From Streptomyces wedmorensis (GTDB lineage: Bacteria; Actinomycetota; Actinomycetes; Streptomycetales; Streptomycetaceae): a DNA stretch of 64,000 nt. Positions 62,380 to 64,000 of this stretch are shown here, piece by piece. How positions within the stretch are numbered: position 1 is the stretch's first letter; each line of letters opens with the position of its first letter. The translations under genes and the position numbers were made by a program. The stretch covers positions 62,001 to 126,000 of the forward strand of contig NZ_JNWK01000010.1 of assembly GCF_000716445.1 (NCBI RefSeq), read 5' to 3'. The notes beneath the pieces are model-generated. The model saw nothing but the letters and a program-made list of their open reading frames with translations. It made no database searches and was not told the origin of the DNA.

Positions 62380-62913
62380 TCAGGCCTGGTACTCGGTGAG
62401 GTCGATGGCGTAGACCCGCAGGGGTACGCGGAAGACCGGGTGGTCGATCTCGCGCTCGGCGGTCATGCCGAGCTTGCCGATGACGTTCTCGGACGCCCGG
62501 TCGCTGATGTGGGCGACGGCGACGACCCGGTCGAGCCCGCGGTCCTGGAGTGCGAACTCCAGGACCGCGTGGGCGGCCTCCGAGGCGTACCCCTGCCCCC
62601 AGAACTGCCGGCCGAGCCGCCAGCTGATCTCCACCTCGGACATCAGCTCCGGCAGCGCGTCCGGCACGGACAGACCCGCGAGCCCGATCAGCTCGCCGGA
62701 TCCGAGGAGCTCCACGGCGAAGACGCCGAAGCCCTCGTCGTCCCACTCCTCGTCGTACCGCTCGATGTCCTCGGCGGTCTCGTCCAGGTCCCGCACCGAG
62801 CCGTCGCCGACCCACCTCATCACCTCGCGGTCCGCGTTGATCTCGGACAGGGGGACGAGGTCGTCGTCGCTCCAGGGCCGGAGGAGGAGACGGGGCGTAC
62901 GAATTTCGGTCAT
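62380..62913 (-). CDS. GNAT acetyltransferase, RimJ-like
   Basis: A 177-residue acetyltransferase. The N-terminus TPRLLLRPWSDDDLVPLSEI and the later QFWGQGYASEAAHAVLEFAL (about 107-126) and SENVIGKLGMTAEREIDHPV (about 141-160) are typical of the RimJ/RimL group that modifies protein N-termini or small amines. The ATG at 62913 is clear. It converges on the secreted hydrolase with a 19-base gap. Confidence 0.9.
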   Translation of the reverse strand: MTEIRTPRLLLRPWSDDDLVPLSEINADREVMRWVGDGSVRDLDETAEDIERYDEEWDDEGFGVFAVELLGSGELIGLAGLSVPDALPELMSEVEISWRLGRQFWGQGYASEAAHAVLEFALQDRGLDRVVAVAHISDRASENVIGKLGMTAEREIDHPVFRVPLRVYAIDLTEYQA

Positions 62914-62963
62914 GCCTCCATCCTGACGCACGCCCCGAGGCTCCCGAGCCACCGGCCCTGTCC

Positions 62964-63003
62964 GGTCCGCCGGGACACGGTCCGCCGGGACACGGGCCGC
63001 CGG
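62964..63003. repeat. 15-bp tandem repeat, 2.6 copies
   Basis: GGTCCGCCGGGACAC occurs twice in tandem (62964-62978, 62979-62993) and partly a third time (62994-63003), between the GNAT gene and the dehydratase gene. No function is apparent. Confidence 0.8.
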
Positions 63004-63020
63004 CCCTCCGGGGAGCCCGG

Positions 63021-63998
63021 TCAGGCCCCGGCGGGCGAACCGGTGAGATCGGACGGGTCGGTGTTGGCTCCGCAGAGGACGGCACAGACCTTCTCGCCCG
63101 GCTCCGGGCGGTAGGCGCCGGTCGTCGACCGGTCGTCCGTGGCGAGTGCGGCCAGTGCCGTGGCGGCGGCGTGCTCCACGGCGAGACGCCGGTCGTCCCA
63201 CAGGGCCCGGCGGACGCGGGTGATCTCGGTGTCGGTGACGAGGACGGAACGGACGCCGTCCTCCTGGGCGGCGCGCAGGGCGGTGGCGGAGACCCGGCGG
63301 GCGCCGAGGGAGTCGGCGGCGACCGAGTCGACGGTGACGTCGACGGGGTGTCCGGCGCGCAGGGCCGCGTCGAGGGCGCGGCATTTCTCGGGTTCGACGG
63401 CGACGGTACGGACTCCGTGGTGGCGGGCGGCGGTGGCGACGCCGGCGAACAGGCCGCCGCCGCCGACCGAGACGACGATCGTGTCGAGGCCCGGCACCGC
63501 CCGGAGGATCTCGTCCAGCAGGGTGCCGGCCCCGGCCGCGATGAGCGGGTGGTCGTACGCGTGGGAGGCCAGCGCGCCGGTCTCGGCGGCGAACGCCTCG
63601 CAGGCGGCGAGCGCCTCGGCGTACTCGGTCCCGACGAGGCGCACGTCGGCGCCGTACGAGAGGAGCTTGTCGGCCTTCACCTTGGGGGCGGTGGTCGGCA
63701 GGAAGACGGTGGCGGGGACTCCCTGCCGGCGGGCCGCCCAGGCACAGGCGAGGCCCGCGTTGCCTCCGGAGGCGATCGTGACGCCGGTGTCGGGGAGGGT
63801 GCCCGCCTCGCGGTGCGCGAGGAGGAAGTTCTGCGCCCCGCGGGCCTTGAAGGAGCCCGTGTGCTGCATGAGTTCCAGCGCGAGGTGGAGCTCGTACGGC
63901 TCGGCGCCCGCCTCCGGGCCCGCGACCGTGACGGGCCGGACGTGGCCGCCGATCCGGTCGGCCGCGGTCGTGATGTCGTCGTACCTGAGGGGGTGCAC
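63021..63998 (-). CDS. Threonine/serine dehydratase-like PLP enzyme
   Basis: A 325-residue fold type II PLP enzyme. The PLP Lys is K51 in TGSFKARGA; the phosphate-binding loop is VSVGGGGLFAG and the second loop ASGGNAGLACA fits threonine/serine dehydratase, cysteine-synthase-like ammonia-lyase or hydroxy-aspartate dehydratase. It likely turns threonine or serine to a 2-oxo acid. No ACT domain is visible, so it should not be the allosteric biosynthetic form. The GTG at 63998 is the last possible codon in the window, so the true start could lie beyond the edge. Confidence 0.88.
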   Translation of the reverse strand: MHPLRYDDITTAADRIGGHVRPVTVAGPEAGAEPYELHLALELMQHTGSFKARGAQNFLLAHREAGTLPDTGVTIASGGNAGLACAWAARRQGVPATVFLPTTAPKVKADKLLSYGADVRLVGTEYAEALAACEAFAAETGALASHAYDHPLIAAGAGTLLDEILRAVPGLDTIVVSVGGGGLFAGVATAARHHGVRTVAVEPEKCRALDAALRAGHPVDVTVDSVAADSLGARRVSATALRAAQEDGVRSVLVTDTEITRVRRALWDDRRLAVEHAAATALAALATDDRSTTGAYRPEPGEKVCAVLCGANTDPSDLTGSPAGA

Positions 63999-64000
63999 CT

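Overview
The window is a high-GC chromosomal stretch of a Streptomyces-type actinomycete. The evidence is strong third-position G/C bias, frequent GTG starts, GTGA or ATGA gene overlaps, large multidomain secreted glycoside hydrolases with lipoprotein-dependent sugar importers, an ECF41-type sigma factor, and LacI, ROK, IclR and GlxA-type regulators. I see no rRNA, tRNA, CRISPR array, phage or insertion-sequence gene.

Layout. (1) 1-4034: end of a sugar ABC importer (two permeases), a GH20 hexosaminidase and a secreted CBM3-GH16 enzyme in one overlapping operon closed by a hairpin. (2) 4120-12960: a frameshifted hypothetical gene, an SDR oxidoreductase with a TetR regulator, a HelD-type RNA polymerase motor ATPase, an ECF41 sigma factor divergent from a small membrane protein, a secreted delta-60/DUF11/RTX-like protein and a GNAT. 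(3) 12994-29460: a polysaccharide-use locus with an IclR regulator, two very large GH87 (alpha-1,3-glucanase type) enzymes, a LacI regulator, a GH1 beta-glucosidase, a permease pair with its lipoprotein, and a divergent ROK regulator. (4) 29490-35092: a translationally coupled zinc-ribbon/membrane protein pair divergent from a 1364-residue TPR-CHAT (caspase-like) protein, the best candidate for an undescribed conflict or cell-death system. (5) 35118-49168: a sugar-ABC ATPase, a second LacI regulator, a GH3 enzyme, a DUF1996 protein, a clan GH-A hydrolase with discoidin domains at both ends, and a malEFG-aglA-like set (lipoprotein, two permeases, GH13 alpha-glucosidase). (6) 49540-63998: mostly housekeeping or stress genes: a small acidic protein, two alpha/beta hydrolases, type I GAPDH, a GlxA-type regulator with a VOC protein, an Hsp90 homologue overlapping a 1008-residue TPR protein, an AI-2E family permease, a class C beta-lactamase-fold hydrolase, a GNAT and a threonine-dehydratase-like enzyme.

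How the genes fit together. Regions 1, 3 and 5 form a dense secreted glycan-degradation neighbourhood: chitin-type (GH20), beta-glucan-type (GH16, GH1, GH3) and alpha-glucan-type (two GH87, GH13) activities, with three importers but only one ATPase. That mix would suit fungal cell-wall material, which is an inference. Regulatory DNA supports local control. CTTGCG direct repeats precede the LacI gene at 22009-23019, and an 11-bp match to that site lies upstream of the malE-like gene. A perfect 16-bp palindrome sits just downstream of a likely -10 box for the GH-A enzyme. A near-consensus ECF41 promoter faces the gene divergent from the sigma factor. Most transcription units end in perfect 10-19 bp GC hairpins; only the one after the LacI gene has a T-tract. 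All coordinates, motifs and family names were read from the sequence by eye; no database search was run.
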